Below, one piece after another: positions 54,482 through 63,426 of a stretch of 64,000 bases of DNA. A program made the translations under genes and the position numbers. Positions within the stretch are counted from its first letter, which is position 1, and the number at the start of each line of letters is the position of its first letter. The notes below the pieces were generated by a model. The model saw only the letters and a program-made list of their open reading frames with translations, was not told the DNA's origin and did not search any database. The stretch covers positions 1 to 64,000 of the forward strand of contig JBCCIS010000022.1 in the NCBI GenBank assembly GCA_039028155.1. Reading direction: 5' to 3'. Source of the DNA: Pseudomonadota bacterium. Lineage in GTDB: Bacteria; Pseudomonadota; Alphaproteobacteria; SP197.

Positions 54482-54997
54482 TCAGGAAGCTCTCTCCTGG
54501 TCGCGGCCGATCTGCTCGACGCGGTCCTGCAACGCCAGCTTGTCGAGCGAGGCGATCGGTAGCGCCGTGAAAAGCTTGATGCGTGCTTCCAGAGTCAAGA
54601 AAGCGTTCAGGAAGGCCTTGTCGATCTTGGCTTCGTCGGTCTCGGCCGCCGGATCGGGCACGCCCCAGTGGGCACTGATCGGCTGGCCCGGCCAGACCGG
54701 GCACACCTCGGCCGCCGCCTGGTCGCAGACCGTGAAGACGAAGTCGAGCGCCGGGGCGCCCGTTTGCGCGAACGCGTCCCACGACTTCGATCGCAGACCA
54801 TCGGTCAACAGGTTGCGTTTTTCCAGAAGCGCGATGGCGTGCGGGTTCACCGTTCCCGTGGGATGGCTGCCGGCGCTGTAGGCGTTGAACGTCTTCTGGC
54901 CCCACAGGTTCAGAATGGCCTCGGCCATGATGCTGCGCGCCGAGTTGCCGGTGCATAGAAACAAAACGTTGAACGGTCTGCGCGTTGCGTCGCCCAT
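54482..54997 (-). CDS. arsC: Arsenate reductase, low-molecular-weight phosphatase type
   Basis: This 171-residue protein is an ArsC of the LMW phosphatase fold, reducing arsenate to arsenite. The P-loop is C15-TGNSA-R, the general-acid aspartate is in WGVPDPAAE, and two further cysteines, C91 and C99 in VCDQAAAEVCPVW, are placed like the redox pair of thioredoxin-linked ArsC. It lies between arsI and aqpS, with 95 bp and 55 bp gaps, so it may be expressed with both. Confidence 0.93.
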   Translation of the reverse strand: MGDATRRPFNVLFLCTGNSARSIMAEAILNLWGQKTFNAYSAGSHPTGTVNPHAIALLEKRNLLTDGLRSKSWDAFAQTGAPALDFVFTVCDQAAAEVCPVWPGQPISAHWGVPDPAAETDEAKIDKAFLNAFLTLEARIKLFTALPIASLDKLALQDRVEQIGRDQERAS

Positions 54998-55092
54998 ACC
55001 CCGGCCTCCCCACTGCCATACACAACGACATGCTAGTCCCGTTCGATGTCACATTTATGTCGTCGCGTGGTCGAGTTTGGAATTGGCCGCCT

Positions 55093-55554
55093 TCAGCAAC
55101 AGGCGTCCGGTGCCTTCGGCTCGTGGGGCGCGTCGTTCTCGGCAGCAATGTGCGCGATGTTGGCGTCGTCCAACTTGTCGGTGCCGTAGGTGACGGAGGT
55201 GCCATAGGTGTGAAAGGTCTCCCACGCGACGCCGCCGGGATCGACCGTCCACGACTTCGCCGACTGGTGATAGCAGCAGGCGCCTTCGCTGAGGTCGCTG
55301 GTTGCCTGGCCGGCCGCCTTCAGACGCTCTGTCACCTCGTCCAGCTCGGCGCGGTCGTCAACGTCGATGCCAAGGTGATCGACGCCGGGTTTGCGGTCGC
55401 GCGACGTCGTCGCGAAGTTGACGCAGGGCTCGTCCAGGCGCCAGCGCGCATAGTCGTCCTTCACAACATCCGGACGGGCGCCGAACAGGGCGGAGTAGAA
55501 GGTGATCGCCTGGTCGAGATCCTCGACATTAACGCTGACGTGCAGTCGCTTCAT
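55093..55554 (-). CDS. arsI: ArsI-type C-As lyase / CadI-like VOC protein
   Basis: The 153-residue protein is a vicinal-oxygen-chelate dioxygenase of the ArsI/CadI group, with the family start KRLHVSVNVEDLDQAI. Likely metal ligands are H5, H60 (VDHLG) and E112 (WETFHTY). The vicinal pair C93-C94 in SEGACCYHQ matches the ArsI pair that binds trivalent methylarsenical. ArsI cleaves the carbon-arsenic bond of MAs(III). Another CC ends the protein (PDACC). It overlaps arsR by 4 bp. The activity is inferred from these residues and the operon. Confidence 0.9.
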   Translation of the reverse strand: MKRLHVSVNVEDLDQAITFYSALFGARPDVVKDDYARWRLDEPCVNFATTSRDRKPGVDHLGIDVDDRAELDEVTERLKAAGQATSDLSEGACCYHQSAKSWTVDPGGVAWETFHTYGTSVTYGTDKLDDANIAHIAAENDAPHEPKAPDACC

Positions 55555-55907
55555 GGCTCATTCTCCTCAAGTATTAATGCGCCGGCGTTTGACAGCGGCA
55601 CGGTCGGTGCGCAGGTGCCGCCGGAGCCCCGGCAGCAATTCTCGGTCAAAAAACCGACCAGATCCTCCATCGCCGCGAAGTTGGCGGCATAGATGATCGA
55701 GCGGCCATCGCGGCGCGATCCGACCAGACCGGCCTGGGCTAGCTGGTTCAGGTGAAAGGACAAGGTGGCGGGCGCAACACTGAGCGCGCGGGCGATCTCG
55801 CCGGCGGCCATGCCCGGCGGACCAGCCTCGACCAATAGGCGGAATGCGGCCAGCCGGTGTTCCTGGGCCAGCGCCTGAAGCGCTTCTATGGTCTGTCCGG
55901 TGTTCAT
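55551..55907 (-). CDS. arsR: ArsR-family arsenic-responsive repressor
   Basis: This 118-residue repressor has the ArsR/SmtB winged helix, with LSVAPATLSFHLNQLAQAGLV and SRRDGRSIIYAAN. A likely As(III) site near the C-terminus is made by C91, C92 and C99 in ENCCRGSGGTC, similar to the C-terminal sites of Acidithiobacillus-type ArsR. It heads the minus-strand operon and overlaps arsI. The operator abuts its start codon, so it should repress itself and the three genes behind it. Confidence 0.95.
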   Translation of the reverse strand: MNTGQTIEALQALAQEHRLAAFRLLVEAGPPGMAAGEIARALSVAPATLSFHLNQLAQAGLVGSRRDGRSIIYAANFAAMEDLVGFLTENCCRGSGGTCAPTVPLSNAGALILEENEP

Positions 55908-55935
55908 AGTTTGATATTTATGGAATTATCAAACT
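55908..55935. promoter_or_regulatory. ArsR operator (perfect inverted repeat)
   Basis: AGTTTGATA (55908-55916) and its exact complement TATCAAACT (55927-55935) are separated by 10 bases. The TCAAA/TTTGA core is that of known ArsR sites. The repeat starts at the base next to the arsR start codon and lies about 80 bases before the divergent cyclase start. Confidence 0.85.
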
Positions 55936-55942
55936 ACGTCAA
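55915..55942 (-). promoter_or_regulatory. arsR promoter, possibly leaderless
   Basis: On the minus strand TTGACG (55937-55942) and TAAATA (55915-55920) are separated by 16 bases. The -10 box ends seven bases before the arsR ATG, so transcription would begin at or next to the start codon and give a leaderless mRNA. Both boxes touch the operator, which explains repression. Confidence 0.6.
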
Positions 55943-56013
55943 GAGCCAATCGCGGGATGCTGGATCAAGCAAGTCTGACTGGTATCGCCCGCGCCATCGT
56001 CTATATGTCACTC

Positions 56014-57237
56014 ATGTCAAAACCTCTGGACGAATCAGGTCTCGACCTCGCCTTTATCGACGTCGTGGCCGACTGGCTGATGGACGAGGCGCTGGCCGAC
56101 ACGACCATGTCCGAGCTGGTCAAAGGCTGCTGTCAGCGCCTGCATGCGGCCGGCGTGCCGCTATCGCGCGCGATGGTCAGCTATCGCACACTGCATCCTC
56201 TGTTCGGCGCGATCTGGCTGATGTGGCATCGCGGAGAAGGCATGGGCACCTACGAAATGCCCCACGGCCGGGTCGGTGACGAGGTGTTCCGCAAGAGCCC
56301 CTTCTTTCACATGCTCGATAGCGGCGTGCCGTATCTGCGACGCAAGCTCGAGGGCAATGACACCCTGCTCGACTTTCCTGTGCTGCAGGATCTCACCGAA
56401 CAGGGGGCCACCGACTATCTGGCGGGCAATGTCCCGTTTGGCCCCTCCACGGCCATGGAGTCGAGCGGTGACGGCATCTTCGTATCGTGGACGACCGACC
56501 GGCCCGGCGGTTTCAGCGAGACCGATATTCGCTCGCTTCGGCGCATCCAAAAGCGGCTCGCGGTTGCCTGCAAGGTCAGGATCAGAACCGAGGTGACGCA
56601 GAACATCGTCACCACCTATCTGGGCCCCGACCCGGGCAGCCGGGTCTTGGATGGCCGCATCAAGCGCGGCGACGGCGAATCCATCCACGCGGTCATCTGG
56701 TATTCGGATCTCAGAAACTCGACGCGCCTGGCCGAACTCCTGTCACCGGCCGACTATCTGGCCGCGCTCAACAGCTATTTCGAGTGCACGGCCGGTGCCG
56801 TGCTGGACCACGGCGGACAGGTCCTGCTTTTGATCGGTGACGCGGTGTTGGCCATCTTTCCGACCGCCGAAGCCGGCGAAAAAGCCGCCGCGGCCAAGGC
56901 ACTGGCCGCGGCCAAGGAGGCCGGCGAACGCATGGAGGAAATCAACGTCCAGCGTCACGATGCCGGCGAGAGCCGCCTGACCTGCGGCCTGGCGCTCCAT
57001 ATCGGCGATCTGACCTACGGCAATATCGGCGTACCGCAGCGCCTGCAGTTCACCGTGGTCGGCCCCGCCGCCAACCAGGTCGCGCGCATCGAAGCGCTGA
57101 CCAAGACACTCGACCGGCCGCTGTTGGCAAGCGCCGAGTTCGCCGGTGTTCTGGATGTGGCGTGGGAAGACCTGGGAAGCCACGTCCTGAAAGGCATTCC
57201 CCAGCCGGTCGACGTCTTCGCGCCGCCGTCAGCCTGA
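56014..57237 (+). CDS. Class III adenylate/guanylate cyclase
   Basis: The C-terminal half is a class III cyclase catalytic domain: metal aspartates in WYSDLRNSTRLAELL and LLIGDAVLAIF, and the adenine/transition-state region PQRLQFTVVGPAANQVARIEAL. The N-terminal 200 residues, including AAGVPLSRAMVSYRTLHPLFG, form a domain common to this group of soluble proteobacterial cyclases, probably a sensor. There is no membrane segment. The start could also be ATG 55957 or 56005; family alignments begin near MSKPLDES. It diverges from arsR, sharing the short gap with the ArsR operator. Confidence 0.85.
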   Translation: MSKPLDESGLDLAFIDVVADWLMDEALADTTMSELVKGCCQRLHAAGVPLSRAMVSYRTLHPLFGAIWLMWHRGEGMGTYEMPHGRVGDEVFRKSPFFHMLDSGVPYLRRKLEGNDTLLDFPVLQDLTEQGATDYLAGNVPFGPSTAMESSGDGIFVSWTTDRPGGFSETDIRSLRRIQKRLAVACKVRIRTEVTQNIVTTYLGPDPGSRVLDGRIKRGDGESIHAVIWYSDLRNSTRLAELLSPADYLAALNSYFECTAGAVLDHGGQVLLLIGDAVLAIFPTAEAGEKAAAAKALAAAKEAGERMEEINVQRHDAGESRLTCGLALHIGDLTYGNIGVPQRLQFTVVGPAANQVARIEALTKTLDRPLLASAEFAGVLDVAWEDLGSHVLKGIPQPVDVFAPPSA

Positions 57238-57254
57238 CTTGAGGGAACGCGGGC

Positions 57255-58838
57255 TTACTTCTGGTAGACCCAGCAATCGTCGATGATCAGTTCGTAGTGG
57301 CCCGCCGTTTCGTCCTTGCGGCTGTGGTGACGCGCGATATCGGCGATCAGCCATTGCGGTTTCAGGACTTCTTGGGTCGAAGGCCATCGCGCGACCTCCA
57401 CAATCCGATCTTCGGATGTGCCAAAAAACACGCGCACAAAATCTCGCTCGATCGTCGCGCCGTACCACTTCCACTGATCGTCCCACAGGTTCGTCGGCGT
57501 CCATGGGGTGTCCGCGCCCTCGCCGACACGGAAGAACTTGCTGAGGTAATGGCGCTTTTCCCACCGGCCCGGCAGCGTGCGCCACGCGTTGATCACGTGC
57601 TGGGTGAAGTCGATGCCGTCGGGTTCCCAATTGACGGCTTCGATGAAATCCATCTCGCACTCGCTCTCGGTAAGGCGAATGAACTCGTTGACGGACTTCA
57701 TCCAAAACGCCGTCCACGCGCCCGGCGGGTTCCCGTTGTCGCGCATGCGCGCCTTCCACAACACGGCAAACGGTGCCTCATAGAGGCGGCCACGGCCATC
57801 CAGATTGCATGACGCCATGACCGCGCCGCGAAACCGGCCGTTCGATAGCTCACGCAGATGCAGGGTCAGTTCCGAGCCCGATTGGGTGAAGGCGGGGGGA
57901 TCGCTGTCCACGCGACCCAATTGCGCGACGCCCGTGCCCGCCGGATGCACCGGCGCCCACCAGGGTCCCTCACCTTGTTCTTCGTCGGTCACCGACATGG
58001 TGTCGAAGGGATCGTGAAACACGGGCGACCATTCGGACATGTCCCAAGGCGTCCCCTGGTGGTCCCAGAGCTTACGCGGCTCGGTCTCGCTGCCTTTGAA
58101 GTATGTCGTGATCTCGGCCCACTTTTCGCGCGATGTCTCGACATAGGGCAGCGCATCATCCGGCGCCTCGACCGGAGGGGCGCTGGCATACGGGTGGCTG
58201 GGGTCCAGCGTGATGCCGTACTTGTGCGCCGCCCAACCGACCAGCTTTTCGATCCTGCTTTGACCAATCTCGTTTTGGCAGATGATCAGATCGCCAGCCT
58301 TGAACGCGACATCACCGCCGATCTGACCGTCCTTCGGCTCACGTGGCGCGTTGAAGGTGACGTTGGTGCCTGTTTCGACCGGCGGCGACCCGTCGAACGA
58401 GGCCAGAATGATGCCGTCCTCGCGCCATGTCGCGATGACATGCGTGCCCAGTTCCGCCGCCCAGGCATGCGTATGGGGTTTGTCCCATGCCTTCCAAACC
58501 GCGGTGAACTCACCGTTCTGCCAGCCCATGGCCGGCACCATGCACCGCGCGCCACGATTGCCGTTCAGATAAAAGAACCAGCCGCTATCGGAGGGAACGC
58601 TGTCAAAGGAAACCACGAACACCGCGGTCCGGTGCGCGCGATGCGCCATCGACTGATAGGGGACCGTCAGCGCATCCCCGATATCAAACGAGACGAAGTC
58701 GCCGGCCGGTGTTGGGGAACCGCTGAGTGGTGCCGCCGTCGTGAATCCTGTGCTGTCGGCCCATGCGCCGATAAACGTCTCCGGCTTGAACCAGAGCCAG
58801 ACATCCTCACCCAGGCGGTTCGGAGTCCACAGTGTCAT
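57255..58838 (-). CDS. LamG-like plus GH16-like glycoside hydrolase protein
   Basis: The 527-residue protein has a first domain (to about residue 220) like concanavalin-type LamG sequences, ending with a segment of the type IEKLVGWAAHKYG...HPY. The second domain resembles family GH16 glucanases, with the catalytic signature E395-x-D397-x-x-E400 inside SECEMDFIEAVNW and a beta-rich end DHxELIIDDCWVY-like. No signal peptide is visible. The gene starts 16 bp after sdhB, in the same direction, so it is likely read from the sdh promoter. Substrate and location are unknown. Confidence 0.65.
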   Translation of the reverse strand: MTLWTPNRLGEDVWLWFKPETFIGAWADSTGFTTAAPLSGSPTPAGDFVSFDIGDALTVPYQSMAHRAHRTAVFVVSFDSVPSDSGWFFYLNGNRGARCMVPAMGWQNGEFTAVWKAWDKPHTHAWAAELGTHVIATWREDGIILASFDGSPPVETGTNVTFNAPREPKDGQIGGDVAFKAGDLIICQNEIGQSRIEKLVGWAAHKYGITLDPSHPYASAPPVEAPDDALPYVETSREKWAEITTYFKGSETEPRKLWDHQGTPWDMSEWSPVFHDPFDTMSVTDEEQGEGPWWAPVHPAGTGVAQLGRVDSDPPAFTQSGSELTLHLRELSNGRFRGAVMASCNLDGRGRLYEAPFAVLWKARMRDNGNPPGAWTAFWMKSVNEFIRLTESECEMDFIEAVNWEPDGIDFTQHVINAWRTLPGRWEKRHYLSKFFRVGEGADTPWTPTNLWDDQWKWYGATIERDFVRVFFGTSEDRIVEVARWPSTQEVLKPQWLIADIARHHSRKDETAGHYELIIDDCWVYQK

Positions 58839-58854
58839 GACATGCCGGGTCGCA

Positions 58855-59637
58855 TCAGCCCTGGCGTTCGACCATCATCTTCTTGGTCTCGGCGATCGCC
58901 TTGGCCGGGTTCAGATGTTTCGGACAGGCCTTCGCGCAATTCATGATGGTGTGGCAGCGGTAGAGCTTGAATGGGTCTTCCAGCTCGTCGAGCCGCTCCC
59001 CGGTCGCCTCGTCGCGGCTGTCGGCAAGCCATCGGTAGGCCTGCAACAGAATTGCCGGGCCGAGATATCGGTCGGAGTTCCACCAGTAGCTGGGGCAGCT
59101 TGTCTGACAGCAGAAGCACAGAATGCACTCATAAAGCCCGTCCAGCTCGGCGCGTTCTTCCGGTGACTGCAGGCGCTCCTTGTCTGGCGACGCCGGCGTT
59201 TCGTTGCGCATCCACGGCTTGATCGACGCCAACTGCTCGTACATGTGGTTGAGGTCGGGCACCAGATCCTTGACCACGGCCATGTGCGGCAGCGGGAAAA
59301 TCTTGACGTCGCTCTTCACGTCGTCGATCGGTTTGAGGCAGGCAAGTGTGTTGGTGCCGTCAATGTTCATCGCACAGGAACCGCAAATACCTTCGCGGCA
59401 CGAGCGGCGGAACGTCAGCGACGAGTCCATCTCGTTCTTGATCTTGATCAGCGCGTCCAAAACCATCGGCCCGCACTTCGATAAGTCGACCTCGAACGTG
59501 TCGATGGTCGGATTATCGCCACTGTCGGGATCGTAACGGTAGACGCGGAACGACTTGACGTTGCTGGCGCCGTCCGGCGCCTTACGGGTCTTGCCGTCGG
59601 TCCACCGCGAATTGCGAGGCAGTCGAAACTCGACCAT
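58855..59637 (-). CDS. sdhB: Succinate dehydrogenase iron-sulfur subunit
   Basis: SdhB carries electrons from the flavin to quinone. The 260-residue protein has the 2Fe-2S ligands in [16 protein letters not shown], the 4Fe-4S motif [16 protein letters not shown] and the 3Fe-4S motif [17 protein letters not shown]. Length and spacing are standard. It is the last core gene of sdhCDAB, 27 bp after sdhA. Confidence 0.98.
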   Translation of the reverse strand: MVEFRLPRNSRWTDGKTRKAPDGASNVKSFRVYRYDPDSGDNPTIDTFEVDLSKCGPMVLDALIKIKNEMDSSLTFRRSCREGICGSCAMNIDGTNTLACLKPIDDVKSDVKIFPLPHMAVVKDLVPDLNHMYEQLASIKPWMRNETPASPDKERLQSPEERAELDGLYECILCFCCQTSCPSYWWNSDRYLGPAILLQAYRWLADSRDEATGERLDELEDPFKLYRCHTIMNCAKACPKHLNPAKAIAETKKMMVERQG

Positions 59638-59664
59638 TTGATCTCTCTCCTAACTCGCCGCCGC

Positions 59665-61464
59665 TCAGTAAACCCGAGCCTTCGGCGGGAAGCTCTGGAC
59701 GTCGTTGGTCAATGTATTCATATGGACCGGCCGGAAGTCGATGAAAGGTTTGCCGTCGTCACCGAGCCAGACAACGGTGTGTTTCATCCAGTTATCGTCG
59801 TCGCGATCGGGGAAGTCCTCGCGCGCGTGGGCGCCACGGCTTTCCTTGCGGTTCTCAGCACAGTTCATGGTAATGACCGCGTGACGCAAGAGGTTGTCGA
59901 GTTCCCAGGTCTCCATCAGATCGGTGTTCCAGATCATCGACTGATCGGAGACATGGAGATCGTCAAAACTCTTGAAGACCTCGCCAATGTTCTGCACGCC
60001 CTGCTCGAGCGTTTCCTGTGTGCGGAAGACAGCGGCGTCCTTCTGCATCGTGCGTTGCATGGCATCACGGATGGCCGCGGTCGGCGTACCGCCCTTGGCA
60101 TGACGCATCCGGTCAAGGCGGTCGATTGTTGCCTGCCCGGCATCGCTCGGCAGCTCACGCTTGGTCGCGTGCGGTTCAATCAGATCAGCGGCGCGCTGGG
60201 CGGTAGCGCGACCAAAGACGACGAGATCAAGAAGCGAGTTAGAACCCAATCGATTGGCGCCGTGTACGGACACGCACGCCGCCTCGCCTGCCGCCATCAA
60301 GCCGGGCACGACCGCATTGGGATCGCCGTCGCGTACGGTCAGGACCTCGCCATGGAAGTTGGTCGGAATACCGCCCATGTTGTAGTGCACGGTGGGCAGA
60401 ACGGGGATCGGTTCCTTTGTTACGTCGACGCCTGAGAAAACGCGCGCGCTTTCCGAGATGCCCGGCAAGCGCTGGTGGATGATCGCGGGATCCAAGTGGT
60501 CGAGCTTCAGCAACACATGGTCCTTGTCCTCGCCGACGCCGCGTCCCTCGCGGATCTCAATCGTCATGGCGCGGCTGACGACGTCGCGGCTGGCCAGGTC
60601 CTTGGCGTGCGGCGCATGGCGTTCCATGAAACGCTCGCCTTCGGAATTGACGAGGTAGCCCCCCTCGCCGCGCACGCCCTCGGTAATCAGGACGCCCGCG
60701 CCATAGATGCCGGTCGGATGAAACTGCACGAACTCCGGATCCTGGATCGGCAGGCCGGCGCGCAGCACCATGCCGCCGCCATCGCCGGTGCAGGTGTGGG
60801 CTGACGTGCACGAGAAGTAACAACGGCCATAGCCGCCGGTCGCCAGGATCGTCAGGCCGGCGTTGAAGCGGTGCAGCGTACCGTCTTCCAGGCACCAGGC
60901 CATGACGCCGCGGCACGTACCCTCGTCATCCATGATCAGATCGAGCGCGAAGTATTCCAGGAAGAACTGGGCCTGGTGGCGCAGCGACTGCTGGTAAAGC
61001 GTGTGCAGGATGGCATGACCGGTGCGGTCGGCGGCGGCGCAGGTGCGCTGCGCGGTGCCCTCGCCGTAATCGGTCGTCATGCCGCCGAAGGCGCGCTGAT
61101 AGATCTTGCCTTCGGGCGTGCGCGAGAACGGCACGCCATAATGTTCCAACTCAATGACGGCGGCCGGCGCTTCGCGGCACATGTACTCGATCGCGTCCTG
61201 GTCACCCAACCAGTCAGAACCCTTGACGGTGTCGTACATGTGGAACCGCCAGTCATCGCGGCCCATGTTGCCGAGCGCGGCGGAGATACCGCCTTGCGCC
61301 GCAACGGTGTGGCTGCGGGTCGGAAAGACCTTTGTGATGCAGGCGGTGTGCAGGCCGGCCTCGGCCAGCCCCAAGGTGGCGCGCAAGCCCGCGCCGCCCG
61401 CACCAACGACGATGACGTCATAGGTGTGGTCGACGATCGTATAGCTGGGCGAAGCTTCCGCCAT
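59665..61464 (-). CDS. sdhA: Succinate dehydrogenase flavoprotein subunit
   Basis: SdhA oxidises succinate with covalently bound FAD. The 599-residue protein has the dinucleotide motif [15 protein letters not shown], the FAD-linked histidine in [18 protein letters not shown], and the catalytic region [21 protein letters not shown]. It ends with the typical RPVHMNTL...PPKARVY. It lies between sdhD and sdhB. Confidence 0.98.
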   Translation of the reverse strand: MAEASPSYTIVDHTYDVIVVGAGGAGLRATLGLAEAGLHTACITKVFPTRSHTVAAQGGISAALGNMGRDDWRFHMYDTVKGSDWLGDQDAIEYMCREAPAAVIELEHYGVPFSRTPEGKIYQRAFGGMTTDYGEGTAQRTCAAADRTGHAILHTLYQQSLRHQAQFFLEYFALDLIMDDEGTCRGVMAWCLEDGTLHRFNAGLTILATGGYGRCYFSCTSAHTCTGDGGGMVLRAGLPIQDPEFVQFHPTGIYGAGVLITEGVRGEGGYLVNSEGERFMERHAPHAKDLASRDVVSRAMTIEIREGRGVGEDKDHVLLKLDHLDPAIIHQRLPGISESARVFSGVDVTKEPIPVLPTVHYNMGGIPTNFHGEVLTVRDGDPNAVVPGLMAAGEAACVSVHGANRLGSNSLLDLVVFGRATAQRAADLIEPHATKRELPSDAGQATIDRLDRMRHAKGGTPTAAIRDAMQRTMQKDAAVFRTQETLEQGVQNIGEVFKSFDDLHVSDQSMIWNTDLMETWELDNLLRHAVITMNCAENRKESRGAHAREDFPDRDDDNWMKHTVVWLGDDGKPFIDFRPVHMNTLTNDVQSFPPKARVY

Positions 61465-61482
61465 GCTGAGACCCTTCCTGTC

Positions 61483-61845
61483 CTAAACGGCGATCAAAAC
61501 GATCGACATGATGCCGGCGACCATCAACAAGCCGGTCCCAAGCGTTAGCAAGATTTGCAACGCCATCTTCCAGGCTTCGTGATGGATGTAGTCCTCGATC
61601 ACCACCTGCACGCCAAGTTTCATGTGCCACAGGCCGACGCCGACGATCAGGGCGAACAAGACCGCCACCACCGGGTGACCAACCAGGGCGCGAAACTCGA
61701 CATGGCTGGCGTCCGCCAATTGTGGCAGCAGGCCGACAAAGAAAAGGACCAAGGGGATCATGGCGACCGCGGTCAGTCGCTGATGCCACCAGTGTCGCAT
61801 GCCCGACTTGGCCGATCCCATGCGTCTTAGATGACGGCTATTCAT
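61483..61845 (-). CDS. sdhD: Succinate dehydrogenase membrane anchor, SdhD
   Basis: The 120-residue protein has three hydrophobic helices and the SdhD pattern HWWHQRLTAVAMIPLVLFF with a likely heme-ligand histidine in the GVGLWHMKLGVQVVIEDYIH segment. The start is ATG 61845, which overlaps the sdhC stop by one base; longer in-frame reading into sdhC is not real. It anchors SdhAB to the membrane with SdhC. Confidence 0.94.
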   Translation of the reverse strand: MNSRHLRRMGSAKSGMRHWWHQRLTAVAMIPLVLFFVGLLPQLADASHVEFRALVGHPVVAVLFALIVGVGLWHMKLGVQVVIEDYIHHEAWKMALQILLTLGTGLLMVAGIMSIVLIAV

Positions 61846-62243
61846 CACAAGACCCCCATGGCGGTCAGACCGAAGATCCACGCGATGGTCGTCAAGACGA
61901 CGCAACCGATGACAACGGCCCACCCGGTGCGCGCCATGGTCGTCAGGTCAAAACCGTGACCCATGTCCCAGAACAAGTGCCGTATCCCGTTCAGCAGGTG
62001 ATAGAACAAACATAACGAGAACAGGATCAGGAAGGCGTAGCCCAGCCACGATCCCGCGATGGCCTGTGCAAATTCGAAGTACGCTTCACCGGATGCGGCC
62101 AAAACGAGCCAGATCACGAAAAACAGCGCGCCGAGCGACAGGACCAGGCCGGTCATACGATGACTGATCGACAGAACCGACGAGATTTGCGGCCGGTAGA
62201 TCTGCATATGCGGCGATAGCGGCCGTTCTGGTGTGTCTGCCAT
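61845..62243 (-). CDS. sdhC: Succinate dehydrogenase cytochrome b556 subunit, SdhC
   Basis: The 132-residue protein has the SdhC signature RPLSPHMQIYRPQISSVLSI-SHRMTG and three membrane helices; the histidine in FYHLLNGIRHLFWD is the heme ligand region. ATG 62243 opens the conserved N-terminus; a longer frame upstream is not conserved. It is the first gene of sdhCDAB and lies 75 bases behind a good promoter. Confidence 0.95.
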   Translation of the reverse strand: MADTPERPLSPHMQIYRPQISSVLSISHRMTGLVLSLGALFFVIWLVLAASGEAYFEFAQAIAGSWLGYAFLILFSLCLFYHLLNGIRHLFWDMGHGFDLTTMARTGWAVVIGCVVLTTIAWIFGLTAMGVL

Positions 62244-62317
62244 GGGTCTTCCGATCACATTCCACTTCCGCTGGCGATAACGATCAACGTCATGCTGCAC
62301 TGCAAAATAATGCTACG

Positions 62318-62346
62318 ACTTTAGGTCCGGTCCCCGGAAGCGTCAA
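62318..62346 (-). promoter_or_regulatory. sdhCDAB promoter
   Basis: On the minus strand TTGACG (62341-62346) is followed after 17 bases by TAAAGT (62318-62323). This is a good sigma70-type match about 75 bases before sdhC, between sdhC and the mch stop. Confidence 0.65.
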
Positions 62347-62370
62347 CGAACCAAGGCCTATCGCCGTCAC

Positions 62371-63426
62371 CTACACCGCACGCGGCATCAAGACCCACAT
62401 GTCAAAGTCCAGGACAACGCCGGGATGATCCTCGTCATCGCCGTCCTTGTCGGGATAATCGCCGCTTAAGTGGTCCTTGACCCCGATCATGCGGATCCTG
62501 AGCGCGCCGACATCCTGCCTGCCGTCGATCTCTTCCTTGGCCAGAACCTGGGACCAGGCATAGAGGGTGTCGCCGGCAAAGAATGGCGCGACATGGCGTC
62601 CACCGTTGATCGCGGCAACGCGAAACGCGTTGGCCAGGCCGTTGAAGCTGAGCGCACGGGCCAAACTGATGACATGGCCGCCATAGACAATACGTCGCCC
62701 AAAGCGTGTGTCGTGGGCTTGATGCTGGTTGAAGTGAACCTTTGCCGTGTTCTGATAGAGCCGAGTCGCCATCTGGTGCTCGGCCTCTTCCAGTGTCATG
62801 CCGTCGACGTGGTCGATGCGATCGCCAGCATTGAAATCATCCCATAACCGCTCATCGCCGGCCAAAACCGTGTCGTAGGCGGCGAGATCCAGCCCCTTGG
62901 GCACGGTGAGGTCTTGCGCCCCAACGGCCTGGGGCAGGTCGGGCACTTCCGAATCAGGCGCCGGGCTTTCAGGGTCCCGCTTGTTGACCATGACCCATCG
63001 CACATAGTCCAAGACCTTCTTCTTGAACTGGTTGGTGCCGATCGAACGCACCCATACGATGCCCGCCTTGCCGTTTGAGAGCTCGCGGCGGCCAATAACG
63101 CGGCTTTCGGTTTTCAGCGTGTCGCCGGGATAGACCGGCTTGCCGAACCGGCCGGACGCGTAGCCCAGGTTGGCGATCGCGTTGAGCGAGATATCCGGCA
63201 CCGTCTTACCGAAGACGATGTTGAAGACGAGGATATCGTCCAACGGGCTGCCCATGAGGCCCAATTGCTGGGCAAAGGTATCAGCGGAGTTGATCGCAAA
63301 ACGCGACCCGGTCAGCGCCGTATAGAGCGCGACATCACCGGTCGTCACCGTGCGTGGCGTGGCGTGCCGCAACACGGTGCCGGGGATGAAATCCTCAAAG
63401 AAATTACCGTCAGTCGACCAACTCAT
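62371..63426 (-). CDS. mch: Mesaconyl-CoA hydratase (beta-methylmalyl-CoA dehydratase), MaoC fold
   Basis: This 351-residue double-hotdog protein matches mesaconyl-CoA hydratase of the ethylmalonyl-CoA pathway, starting with NFFEDFIPGTVLRHATPRTVT and carrying YASGRFGKPVYPGDTLKTES and GRRIVYGGHVISLARALS. It interconverts mesaconyl-C1-CoA and beta-methylmalyl-CoA. It overlaps the next gene by 4 bp, which encodes the lyase that uses its product. Together they mark acetate/C1 assimilation through ethylmalonyl-CoA instead of the glyoxylate shunt. Confidence 0.92.
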   Translation of the reverse strand: MSWSTDGNFFEDFIPGTVLRHATPRTVTTGDVALYTALTGSRFAINSADTFAQQLGLMGSPLDDILVFNIVFGKTVPDISLNAIANLGYASGRFGKPVYPGDTLKTESRVIGRRELSNGKAGIVWVRSIGTNQFKKKVLDYVRWVMVNKRDPESPAPDSEVPDLPQAVGAQDLTVPKGLDLAAYDTVLAGDERLWDDFNAGDRIDHVDGMTLEEAEHQMATRLYQNTAKVHFNQHQAHDTRFGRRIVYGGHVISLARALSFNGLANAFRVAAINGGRHVAPFFAGDTLYAWSQVLAKEEIDGRQDVGALRIRMIGVKDHLSGDYPDKDGDDEDHPGVVLDFDMWVLMPRAV

